A stretch of DNA of 64,000 bases from assembly GCF_003032475.1 (NCBI RefSeq), contig NZ_CP028369.1:4588001-4652000 (forward strand), read 5' to 3'. Origin of the DNA: Streptomyces sp. P3. Lineage in GTDB: Bacteria; Actinomycetota; Actinomycetes; Streptomycetales; Streptomycetaceae. The notes beneath the pieces are model-generated. The model had not been told where the DNA came from. It ran no database searches and worked only from the letters and a program-made list of their open reading frames with translations. Position numbers and translations under genes: made by a program. This document shows positions 49,401 to 57,098 of the stretch, piece after piece (position 1 is the first letter of the stretch; each line of letters starts with the position of its first letter).

Positions 49401-49799
49401 GCGTCGCTCCTACGGACGGGACGGGTGAACAGGGGCTCGCCCCATGATGCCGACCGGTCGGTATGGAGTCCAGGGGTCATTGCCCAACGTGATCGGGGCC
49501 ACCATAGGCCGCCGGCACCCCGGACAGAACCCGGGGAGCCGTCGGCAGGCCCTTTTCGGCCGTCCGGGCTGTTCCCGTTCCGGCCGTTCCCGCGGCTACG
49601 GCTGCGGCTACGGCTGCGGCTGCGGCCGCCGCCCGGCTCTGTGTGTGGGGGTGTGGGCGGAGTGCTCGAGATGGAGGGCGGTCACGGGGGCGGCCCGCCT
49701 CGAGGCTGCGGGCGATGACGTCGGACGGGGTGCCACGGGATCAGGCATATCGGGTGATCCGGCTTGCGTGACGTCCGCGGACCCCGGAGGGTCGGACCC
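49401..49799. other. Divergent intergenic region with operator and CGGCTG repeats
   Basis: No gene recognised in 399 bp. It contains the operator-like palindrome at 49447-49464 and a run of CGGCTG/CGGCTA units at about 49590-49632. A short GTGTGGGGGTGTGGG stretch at 49640-49656 echoes the G-rich array at 11.7 kb. Confidence 0.6.
49447..49464. promoter_or_regulatory. Palindrome ATGCCGACCGGTCGGTAT
   Basis: A central perfect 12-bp palindrome CCGACCGGTCGG (49450-49461) with partly symmetric flanks, 47 bp before the phosphotransferase/acyl-CoA dehydrogenase operon. This is a typical TetR operator. It is related to the site before the SDR gene (43246-43265) and shares a half-site with 21550-21565. 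Confidence 0.7.
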
Positions 49800-50810
49800 A
49801 TGAAGGCGATCAGTTACGCAGGCTACGGCGGCCCCGAGGCACTCGCGTACGGGGAGGTGCGCGACCCCAGAATCGGCCCCGACGCGGTGTTGGTGAAGGT
49901 CCGCGCGGCGGCCGTGAACCCCGTCGACTGGAAGGCCCGGGAGGGATATCTGGACGGGATGCTGGACGCCGTCTTCCCGGTGATCCCCGGCTGGGACGTC
50001 TCGGGGGTCGTCGTCCAGCCCGGCGTGTCCGTCCCGGAGTACGCGGTCGGTGACGAGGTCATCGGCTACGTCCGTGAGGACTTCCTCTCCCGCGGCACCT
50101 TCGCCGAGTACGTCGCCGCTCCCGTGCGCACCCTCGCCCGCAAGCCGCGCAACCTCACCTGGGAGGAGGCCGCGGGCCTGCCGCTCACCGGGCTCACCGC
50201 CTACCAGGTGCTGACCGGGGCGCTCCGGGTCAGACGCGGCGAGACCGTCCTCGTCCACGCGGCCGCGGGCGGCGTCGGTTCGATCGCCGTACAACTCGCG
50301 CGTCACCTGGGCGCCCGGGTGATCGGCACGGCGAGCGAGGCCAACCACGACTTCGTGCGCTCGCTGGGCGGCGAGCCGGTGACCTACGGCGAGGGGCTGG
50401 CGGAACGGGTGCGCGGGCTGGCCCCGGAGGGCGTGGACGCCGCCTTCGACACGGTCGGCGGCGAGGCGCTGAGGGTCTCCGCCAACCTGCTGGTCCCGGA
50501 CGGACGCCTGGCCTCGATCGCCGACGGGGACGTCGTCGGCTACGGCGGCCGCTACTGCTGGGTCCGCCCCGACGCCGAGGACCTCACCCGCCTGGCGGAA
50601 CTGGCCGAACAGGGCGTCGTCTCCGTGCACGTCTCCAGGACGTTCCCGCTCGAGCAGGCCGCGCAGGCCCACCGCCTGAGCGAGGAGGGCCGCACCCGCG
50701 GCAAGATCGTGGTCACGGTGGACTGGGCGGAAGAAGCGGAAGACGCGGAAGAAGCGGAAGACGCGAAGGAAACGGAAGACAGGAAGGAAGCGGCTGCGGA
50801 CGGCGCGTAG
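49800..50810 (+). CDS. NADPH:quinone reductase-like MDR oxidoreductase
   Basis: A 336-residue zinc-free medium-chain reductase. Marks are AAAVNPVDWKAREGY, FPVIPGWDVSGVVV, GLPLTGLTAYQVL, and the cofactor motif VLVHAAAGGVGSIAVQLARHLGA. It probably reduces quinones or enals with NADPH. The C-terminus carries an unusual 25-residue Glu/Ala/Asp/Lys tail (EEAEDAEEAEDAKETED) from GAAGA/CGGAAGACGCG repeats. The ATG at 49800 has GGAGGG upstream. Confidence 0.9.
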   Translation: MKAISYAGYGGPEALAYGEVRDPRIGPDAVLVKVRAAAVNPVDWKAREGYLDGMLDAVFPVIPGWDVSGVVVQPGVSVPEYAVGDEVIGYVREDFLSRGTFAEYVAAPVRTLARKPRNLTWEEAAGLPLTGLTAYQVLTGALRVRRGETVLVHAAAGGVGSIAVQLARHLGARVIGTASEANHDFVRSLGGEPVTYGEGLAERVRGLAPEGVDAAFDTVGGEALRVSANLLVPDGRLASIADGDVVGYGGRYCWVRPDAEDLTRLAELAEQGVVSVHVSRTFPLEQAAQAHRLSEEGRTRGKIVVTVDWAEEAEDAEEAEDAKETEDRKEAAADGA

Positions 50811-50858
50811 GGGGCCCGGCCGGGAGGAGGTGGGCGGGGGAGCCCGTCGGCGGGCGGG

Positions 50859-51182
50859 TCAGACCACGAGGACGACGGCCCACACCGCCGTCGCCACCGC
50901 GCAGGCGACGGCCGCCGTGGCGTGCCGGACGGTGAGGGCCGCCGGGGTCGGCGTGGCGGCGAGGGCGTGGATGCGCCGGTGGGCGAGCAGCAGGAACGCC
51001 AGCCACAGGGCGCAGCACACCGCACCCGCCACGATCCCGAACGCCGACGGACCGCCGTGCAGCGCGGTCTTCAGGGCCAGCACGGCCGAGACGGTGCTCG
51101 CCAGCGTCGTACGCCGCCAGGCCAGCCGGGTCCGCTCGGGCTGGAGACCGGGGTCCCGCTCCGGCGCCGGCCCGGCGCTCAT
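50859..51182 (-). CDS. DUF202 membrane protein (second of pair)
   Basis: A 107-residue protein with three membrane helices. The N-terminal motif DPGLQPERTRLAWRRTTLAS is the DUF202 signature (Q/N-ERT-LAW-R). Function is unknown; some DUF202/YidH proteins link to stress or transport. Its ATG overlaps the stop of the preceding DUF202 gene (ATGA), so the pair may form a heteromeric complex. Confidence 0.87.
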   Translation of the reverse strand: MSAGPAPERDPGLQPERTRLAWRRTTLASTVSAVLALKTALHGGPSAFGIVAGAVCCALWLAFLLLAHRRIHALAATPTPAALTVRHATAAVACAVATAVWAVVLVV

Positions 51183-51571
51183 CCCTCCCACCCCACCAGC
51201 ACCACCAGCACCATCGCCACGGCCACCACCGCGACCACCACGCCCAGCAGCGCCGGGAAACGGGAGGACGGCAGGTCCTCGCCCCGGCGCATCGCCCGCT
51301 CGCAGCGCACCCAGTGGTTCACCGCCCGCAGGGAGCACAGCACGCCCGCCGCGAGCAGCGCGAGCGCCAGCCCCACCCGCCAGCCCCACCGCAGGTCCGG
51401 CAGGAACTGGTCCACCGCGAAGCCCCCGCCGATCAGCGCGAGCGCGGTGCGCAGCCAGGCCAGGAACGTGCGCTCGTTCGCCAGCGAGAACCGGTAGTCG
51501 GGCGTGCTGCCCTCCTCCCTGACCTGCTCGGGGGCGAACCACAACCGGACGTTCCGTACGAACTCGATCAC
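51179..51571 (-). CDS. DUF202 (YidH-like) membrane protein
   Basis: A 130-residue protein with three membrane helices and the signature FSLANERTFLAWLRTALALIGGGFA. The middle loop is basic (RCERAMRRGEDLPSSRF). It begins with GTG and is followed by a second DUF202 protein with a 4-nt overlap. The two differ in length and N-terminus, consistent with an ancient duplication. Confidence 0.9.
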   Translation of the reverse strand: MIEFVRNVRLWFAPEQVREEGSTPDYRFSLANERTFLAWLRTALALIGGGFAVDQFLPDLRWGWRVGLALALLAAGVLCSLRAVNHWVRCERAMRRGEDLPSSRFPALLGVVVAVVAVAMVLVVLVGWEG

Positions 51572-51616
51572 CCGCAGGACCCTACCCGTCGCCGCTTAGG
51601 GCCCCGCCGGTGCCTC

Positions 51617-52138
51617 TCATGCCGTGGACCGGGCCCGGTGCTCCCCGAGCCGCTCGTACGCCGCCAGCCCGTCCGGCACCCACTCCCAGACGGACAGGCG
51701 CCGTTCGACCTCCTCCTCGGGCAGGAAGTCGTGCCAGGCCACCTCCTCCGCCTGCGGGGTCACCGGCAGTTCGCAGCGGACCTCGTACACGGCCGACCAC
51801 CAGCTCCCCGCCGCCCCGTCCTCGTAGAGGAACGTGAACAGGTACTCCGGCCGGGGCAGCCCGCTCACCCCCAGCTCCTCCTCCGCCTCGCGCAGCGCGG
51901 CGTCGTCGTAGGCCTCGCCCGCCCCGACGACACCGCCGACGAACATGTCGTACAGGGACGGGAACACCAGCTTGGTCGCCGTCCTGCGGTGAACGAAGAT
52001 CCGCCCCTCGGCGTCCCTGACCTGGACGAAGACGCAGCGGTGGCGCAGGCCTTCGGCGTACACCTGGCCGCGCGGACGCCGGCCGACGACCTGGTCGTTC
52101 TCGTCCACGATGTCGAGGATCTCGTCAGCAGCGCTCAT
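51617..52138 (-). CDS. NUDIX hydrolase
   Basis: A 173-residue enzyme of the YfcD/IDI-like group. The Nudix box is complete: GGVVGAGEAYDDAALREAEEELGV (G-x5-E-x7-R-E-x2-E-E). The N-terminal region DEILDIVDENDQVVGRRPRGQVYAEGLRHRCVFV resembles isopentenyl-diphosphate-isomerase-like Nudix proteins but lacks their catalytic Cys context, so a diphosphate-linked nucleotide is the likely substrate. The ATG at 52138 is chosen; the upstream frame is non-coding. Confidence 0.9.
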   Translation of the reverse strand: MSAADEILDIVDENDQVVGRRPRGQVYAEGLRHRCVFVQVRDAEGRIFVHRRTATKLVFPSLYDMFVGGVVGAGEAYDDAALREAEEELGVSGLPRPEYLFTFLYEDGAAGSWWSAVYEVRCELPVTPQAEEVAWHDFLPEEEVERRLSVWEWVPDGLAAYERLGEHRARSTA

Positions 52139-52299
52139 CGCCCCATCCAAGCAGCCCGACGCGAGCGACCCCAGCCCCATCCGGGCAACCGTCCCGGCAG
52201 CCCCGTGCGGGCAGCTCCCGCTCGGGCAGCCCCGGTCGGGTGGTCCCGCGCGGGCGATCCGCTCGAGCAGCCGCCGGGAGCCCCGGCCGGATGGGCCGC

Positions 52300-53211
52300 C
52301 TACTGCGGCTGGAGCTTCGGCACCCGCTCCCGAGGGGCCCCGCCCCGGGGCATCGCCGGGTGCAGCCCGAGCAGCACGATGCCCGTGACGATCGCCGCCA
52401 GCCCCACCGCCTCCCAGGCCAGCGCGGCGGTGTCGGTGTGCAGCCGGTCGCCCAGGAAGCCGACGCCGCAGAGGATCCCGGCGAGCGGCTGTGCCGCCGT
52501 CAGCGCGGGCAGCGACATCCGCAGCGGCGCCGTCTCGAAGGCGCTCTGCACCAGCACGAGGCCGGTCACGCCGAGCGCGAGCACCGCGTACGGCTCCCAC
52601 CCGGTCATCAGCTCGCCGAGGCCGCCGGCCGAGAAGTTCTGGCCGCTGACCCGGGTCAGCGCGTCCTGCACGCCGTACAGCAGACCGGCGGCGAGGGCCA
52701 GCAGCACCGGGCCCGCGCTGAGCCGGGAGCGCTTGGCGTAGGTGGTGAGCAGCAGCGCCAGTCCGATCATCGCGCCGATGATCGTCCAGTGCCGCAGCGG
52801 ATCCGTGACCGCGCTGCCGCCGCGCGGCTCGCCCGCCACGATGAAGACGGTCACCCCGCCCGCGAGCAGGACGAGCCCCGCCCAGCCCTGACGGCCCAGC
52901 GACTGTTTCGTCTGATGCCGGGAGAGCGCGAGGGCGAAGAGCAGGTTGGTCGCGAGCAGCGGTTCCACCAGGGAGATCTCGCCCTGGCCGAGCGCGATCG
53001 CGCCCAGGGCCATCCCGGCCACCATGAGACCGAGGCCGCCCAGCCAGCGCGGCACCCGCATCAGGTCGAGCAGCAGCCGCGGCGAGAGGAAGTCGCCGAG
53101 CGGCGCCCGCTGGGCCGCGTTCTGCTGGAGCACGAACCCGAAGCCCAGACAGCAGGCGGCGCTCACGGCGAGAACCAGAACCAGAACCGACACGCTGCGT
53201 ACCTCGATCAT
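52300..53211 (-). CDS. DMT-superfamily (EamA-like) transporter
   Basis: A 303-residue membrane protein with about ten helices in two homologous halves. The start is SVSVLVLVLAVSAACCLGFGFVLQQNAA, and inner helices include PLLATNLLFALALSRHQTK and SLPALTAAQPLAGILCGVGFLGD. Typical annotation is DMT family transporter; the substrate is unknown. The first helix is encoded partly by AGAACC repeats. The ATG at 53211 is preferred; the longer frame upstream is Arg-rich and not membrane-like. Confidence 0.88.
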   Translation of the reverse strand: MIEVRSVSVLVLVLAVSAACCLGFGFVLQQNAAQRAPLGDFLSPRLLLDLMRVPRWLGGLGLMVAGMALGAIALGQGEISLVEPLLATNLLFALALSRHQTKQSLGRQGWAGLVLLAGGVTVFIVAGEPRGGSAVTDPLRHWTIIGAMIGLALLLTTYAKRSRLSAGPVLLALAAGLLYGVQDALTRVSGQNFSAGGLGELMTGWEPYAVLALGVTGLVLVQSAFETAPLRMSLPALTAAQPLAGILCGVGFLGDRLHTDTAALAWEAVGLAAIVTGIVLLGLHPAMPRGGAPRERVPKLQPQ

Positions 53212-53747
53212 CCGGTCGGGCCACGGACGGGGTGCGTAGTGGCCGACTGTAGCGCCCCGGCGCCCTCGGCACCCTGGGAGTGCCCGAAGCGTCCGCCACG
53301 GGCCCGCCCGGGGCGATGGTTGCGGGGGTACCCGAACCGGGCGGCTGACCCGGTCGCGGGGCCCGCGGCCGAAGCCGGAGGCGCGGGGCGCCCCTACGGC
53401 CATGGTGTGGGCTCCGGCCGGGTCGCGCCATGGCGCACGCCACACTCGTCCCGTGGTACGCGGCCGGCGGCGGCCCCCACCAGGAGCGGGCCGCCGACAA
53501 CTGCCCGCCGCCACCGTGACCGCCCGGATCGCCGGGTCGCCGGGTCTTCGAGTTGCCGGGTCTTCGGATCGCCCCGGCGCTCACGGGACCGCCGTGACGT
53601 CCCCCGGGATCGCCCCGGCGTTCGGAGGGTTTCCGGGCCGCGCGGACCCGGCCCGCCGCGGCCCGGAAAGGCAGGAAGTGATGACGGAAGTCTGACGGCT
53701 GCCGGGGAAACCTGGTACGGGCCGCCGGTGGGTGTTCGAATGGACGG
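53212..53747. other. Divergent intergenic region, no gene recognised
   Basis: 536 bp between the DMT transporter and the YedY-like gene. It contains short direct repeats of the type GGATCGCCGGG/TTGCCGGGTCTTCG at 53524-53575. Open frames have no ribosome-binding sites and biased Arg/Pro/Gly composition. Promoters for both flanking genes must lie here but none is obvious. Confidence 0.5.
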
Positions 53748-54473
53748 GTGAATCCCGAACCGTCCGAGGAACGCGGCGCCCCCGTCGGCCGCCGGGTGTT
53801 CCTCGGCACCCTCGCCCTCGGCGCCCTCGGGGTCGTCGCCGCACCCCCGCTGCAGCGCGGTCTCGAGGCCTTCCTCGGCAGCGCCGCCGACAAGGACCCC
53901 ACGGGCCTGACCGGGCTGCTCCCCAATGGAGGCGGCTTCCGCTACTACTCGGTGACCTCGTCCGTCCCGCACAGGGACGCCTCGAACTACCGGCTCACCG
54001 TGGACGGCCTGGTCGACCGCCCGGTCAGCTACACGCTGGCCCAGCTGAAAGCGATGCCGCAGACCCGGATGGTCAAGGACGTCCAGTGCGTCACGGGCTG
54101 GCGGGTCCCCGGCACCGCGTTCGAGGGCGTGCGGCTCTCCGCCCTCCTCGACGCGGCCGGTGTGCGGGCGAAGGCCGGCGCGGTCCGCTTCACCTGTTTC
54201 GACGGCGCGTACAGCGAGAGCCTCACCCTGGACCAGGCCCGCCGCGCCGACGTCCTGGTCGCCCTGCGCATGCAGGACAAGGACCTCGGTCACGACCACG
54301 GCGGACCCGTCCGTCTCTACGTGGCGCCGATGTACTTCTACAAGTCCGCCAAGTGGCTCTCCGGCATCACCGTCACCGAGAAGGTGAGGCCCGGCTACTG
54401 GGAGGACCGAGGCTACGACGTCGACGCCTGGGTCGGCCGTTCGAACGGACGCGACGATGAGCCTACGAGCTGA
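53748..54473 (+). CDS. YedY-like molybdopterin-dependent oxidoreductase (Tat-exported)
   Basis: A 241-residue sulfite-oxidase-fold protein. A twin-arginine signal is present (GRRVFLGTLALGALGVV). The molybdenum-coordinating Cys lies at about residue 113 in VKDVQCVTGWRVPGT. The remaining fold marks are FEGVRLSALLD, VRFTCFDGAYSESLTLDQA, GGPVRLYVAPMYFYKSAKWLSGITVTE. In this family YedY/MsrP repairs oxidised methionine in the periplasm; actinobacterial versions are shorter and their substrate is not settled. It starts with GTG. The next gene is a cytochrome b-type membrane protein overlapping by 17 nt. Confidence 0.92.
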   Translation: MNPEPSEERGAPVGRRVFLGTLALGALGVVAAPPLQRGLEAFLGSAADKDPTGLTGLLPNGGGFRYYSVTSSVPHRDASNYRLTVDGLVDRPVSYTLAQLKAMPQTRMVKDVQCVTGWRVPGTAFEGVRLSALLDAAGVRAKAGAVRFTCFDGAYSESLTLDQARRADVLVALRMQDKDLGHDHGGPVRLYVAPMYFYKSAKWLSGITVTEKVRPGYWEDRGYDVDAWVGRSNGRDDEPTS

Positions 54474-55080
54474 GGCCCCGCCGGCCGCCACGCGAGTGCG
54501 CCGCTTCACCCGCGCCGAGCGCTGGGTGCACCGCACCACGGCGCTGCTGATGGGCGTGTGCGTGGTGACGGCCGCCTGCCTGTACGTCCCCGAGCTCGCC
54601 CAGCTCGTGGGCCGCCGTGAACTGGTCGTACGGGTCCACCAGTGGGCGGGGCTGGCCCTGCCCGTCCCCGTCCTCGCGGGTCTCGCCTCCCGCGCGTTCC
54701 GCGCCGACCTGCGCCACCTCAACCGCTTCGGCCCGTACGACCGCCGCTGGCTGCGGGCCGTCCTGCGCCGGGACAAGCGGCGGGAGTCGCGTCCGGCGGC
54801 CAAGTTCAACGCCGGTCAGAAGATCTACGCGGCCTGGATCGCCGGGGCCACGCTGGTCATGCTCGGCACCGGGCTCCTCATGTGGTTCACCCACATCACC
54901 CCGATCGTGTGGCGCACCAGCGCGACCTTCGTGCACGACTGGCTGGCCCTGACCGTCGGCATCGTCCTGGCCGGCCACATCGGCATGGCGCTGGGGGACC
55001 CGGAGGCGCGGCGCGGCATGCGCACCGGCTCCGTGAGCCGCGAGTGGGCCGAGCGCGAACACCGCCACTGGCGGCCGTGA
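54457..55080 (+). CDS. Cytochrome b/b6-domain membrane protein
   Basis: A 207-residue protein with about four membrane helices. Conserved histidines for haem ligation are in RWVHRTTALLMG, VRVHQWAGLALP, WFTHITPIVW and FVHDWLALTVG, GHIGMALGD. It probably passes electrons from the quinone pool to the Tat-exported YedY-like partner, as MsrQ does for MsrP, although the sequence is of the cytochrome b561/formate-dehydrogenase gamma type rather than true MsrQ. The 17-nt overlap with the preceding gene supports a complex. Confidence 0.9.
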   Translation: MSLRAEAPPAATRVRRFTRAERWVHRTTALLMGVCVVTAACLYVPELAQLVGRRELVVRVHQWAGLALPVPVLAGLASRAFRADLRHLNRFGPYDRRWLRAVLRRDKRRESRPAAKFNAGQKIYAAWIAGATLVMLGTGLLMWFTHITPIVWRTSATFVHDWLALTVGIVLAGHIGMALGDPEARRGMRTGSVSREWAEREHRHWRP

Positions 55081-55216
55081 CCGGCGCATCCCCCGTGACC
55101 GGCCCCCCCATGACCGCCCGGCCCGGCCCCGCGCGACCGCGACCGGCCCACCCCGCCACCGGCGGATCGCCGGAACGCGCCCCCGTGGGGCCTCGCCGCC
55201 GACGGCTGTGGGTCGG

Positions 55217-56224
55217 TCAGTCGCCGAAGTCCAGCAGCACCTTGCAGGAGCGGCCGCGGTCGGCGGCCAGCGTGAACGCCGACTCCGCCGCCCGCACCGG
55301 AACGACCGCGCTGACCAGCGCGTCGAACGCGGGCGCGGCGGCGAGCAGCCGGAGCGCGTCGTCGAACTCGGTGTCGAAACGGAACGCCCCGCGCAGCTCG
55401 ATCTCCCGGCTGACCAGCAGGTTCCCCGGAAAGGGACTCTGCCCAGGCGGCAGCATGCCGAGCTGCACGACGACCCCGCCGCGGCGCACCAGGCGCAGAC
55501 AGGTCTCCAGCCCGGCGGCCGTCCCGGACGCCTCCACGGCCACGTCCGCCTCCGCCGGCCACCCGGGATCGGCCGGATCGTCGGCCCGGACGACGGCGTC
55601 GGCGCCCGCGGCGCGCGCGTACCCGAGCGCGGCGGGCAGCAGGTCGGTCACGGTGACGTGGGCCGCGCCCGCCGCCTTCGCCGCCGCGACCACCAGGGAG
55701 CCGATGGGACCGGCCCCGGTGACCAGCATCTGCCGTCCGGACACCGCACCGGCTCGGCGCACCGCGTGCAGTGCCACCGACAACGGCTCGGCGAGCACGG
55801 CCCGGCGCGGCGGCAGCCCCTCAGGAAGCGGCCGCACCTGCGCGGCGGGAACGGCGATCTCGGCGGCGAAGCCGCCCTGCACGTGCGGCATCCTGGCCGC
55901 GCTGCCGAGGTAGCGGGTGTCCCGGCAGACGTGTCGCCGCCCGTCCGCGCATTCGGGGCAGACCCCGCACGGCGTGGCGGGGTGCACGGCGACCGCGGCG
56001 CCGGCGAGCGGCCCGCTCGACGCCGTGCCGACGACTTCGTGCCCCAGCACCATCGGCTCCCGCAGCCGGAAGTCACCGACCCCGCCGTGCCGCCAGTAGT
56101 GCAGGTCGGATCCGCAGATCCCGCCGTGCCGAACGGCGACGAGCACCTCGTCCGGCCCCGGCGAGGGAGGCGCCAGTTCGTCGACGCGCAGGTCGCCCGG
56201 ACCGTGGATCACACATGCCAGCAT
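55217..56224 (-). CDS. idnD: L-idonate 5-dehydrogenase
   Basis: A 335-residue zinc MDR enzyme. Catalytic zinc: Cys in GGICGSDLHYWRHGGVG and GHEVVG. The structural zinc lobe is CGVCPECADGRRHVC. The nucleotide motif is VTGAGPIGSLVVAAAKAAGA. The opening HGPGDLRVDE and HYWRHGGVGDF are typical of IdnD, which oxidises L-idonate to 5-ketogluconate. It is last in the leftward operon gntK, gntP, idnO, idnD, giving a complete idonate-to-6-phosphogluconate route. Spacing to idnO is 28 bp. Confidence 0.92.
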   Translation of the reverse strand: MLACVIHGPGDLRVDELAPPSPGPDEVLVAVRHGGICGSDLHYWRHGGVGDFRLREPMVLGHEVVGTASSGPLAGAAVAVHPATPCGVCPECADGRRHVCRDTRYLGSAARMPHVQGGFAAEIAVPAAQVRPLPEGLPPRRAVLAEPLSVALHAVRRAGAVSGRQMLVTGAGPIGSLVVAAAKAAGAAHVTVTDLLPAALGYARAAGADAVVRADDPADPGWPAEADVAVEASGTAAGLETCLRLVRRGGVVVQLGMLPPGQSPFPGNLLVSREIELRGAFRFDTEFDDALRLLAAAPAFDALVSAVVPVRAAESAFTLAADRGRSCKVLLDFGD

Positions 56225-56252
56225 CCGTCGTCACGTCCTTTCACAGCACGTT

Positions 56253-57011
56253 TCACAGCACGCTCGTCATACCGCCGTCGACGTACAGCACCTGCCCGCC
56301 GACGAAGTCCGCCGCCGGGGAGACGAGGAACAGCACCCCGCCCACCAGGTCCTCGGTACGGCCCCACCGTCCGGCCGGGGTGCGCCGCCGCACCCACGCG
56401 CTGAACTCCTCGTCCTCGACCAGGGGCCGGGTCAGCTCGGTCTCGATGTAGCCAGGTCCGAGGCCGTTGACCTGGACGCCGTGCGGGCCCCAGTCGGCGC
56501 ACATGCCCTTGGTGAGCATCTTCAGCGCGCCCTTGGCGGCCGCGTAGGGGGCGATGCCGGGTCGGGCCACCTCGCTCTGCAGGGAGCAGATGTTGACGAT
56601 CTTGCCGTGCCCGCGTGCGGTCATCCCCCGGGCCGCCTCCCGGCCCACCAGGAACGCGCTGGTGACGTTCGCGTCCAGCACCCGGTGCCAGTCGGAGTCG
56701 GCGAACTCCAGCAGCGGGGCGCGCAGTTGCATGCCGGCGTTGTTGACCAGGATGTCCAGTGGGCCGACCCGGTTCTCGACGTCGGCGAGGCCGGCCCGTA
56801 CCGCGGGCCCGTCGGTGACGTCGAAGGCGCTGGTGTGCACGGTGCCCGGGAGTCCGGCGGCCGCCCGCTCGAGCCGTGGGGCGTCGCGCCCGTTGAGGAC
56901 GACCGTGCAGCCGGCCTCGGCCAGCCCCCTGGCCAGTGCCAGGCCGATGCCGCGGCTGGAGCCGGTGACCAGCGCCGTCCGGCCGCTGATGTCGAACAGG
57001 GGGTGGCTCAT
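56253..57011 (-). CDS. idnO: Gluconate 5-dehydrogenase
   Basis: A 252-residue SDR. It starts LFDISGRTALVTGSSRGIGLALARGLAEAG, then VLNGRD (the Arg indicates NADPH), NNAGMQLRAPLLEF, and the active site Ser in NICSLQSEVARPG, Tyr and Lys in YAAAKGALKML. These match GntR-linked gluconate 5-dehydrogenase/5-ketogluconate reductase. It reduces 5-ketogluconate to D-gluconate for import into the phosphorylated pathway. The ATG has GAGGAG upstream. Third gene of the gluconate operon. Confidence 0.93.
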   Translation of the reverse strand: MSHPLFDISGRTALVTGSSRGIGLALARGLAEAGCTVVLNGRDAPRLERAAAGLPGTVHTSAFDVTDGPAVRAGLADVENRVGPLDILVNNAGMQLRAPLLEFADSDWHRVLDANVTSAFLVGREAARGMTARGHGKIVNICSLQSEVARPGIAPYAAAKGALKMLTKGMCADWGPHGVQVNGLGPGYIETELTRPLVEDEEFSAWVRRRTPAGRWGRTEDLVGGVLFLVSPAADFVGGQVLYVDGGMTSVL

Positions 57012-57098
57012 CGCCGTGACTCCTCTTCCCGGCGTCCGTCTTTCCGTCCACGCGGGCGTCGCCCGCCGTCCCTTCCGCCCACGCCCGTGACCTGTCGT

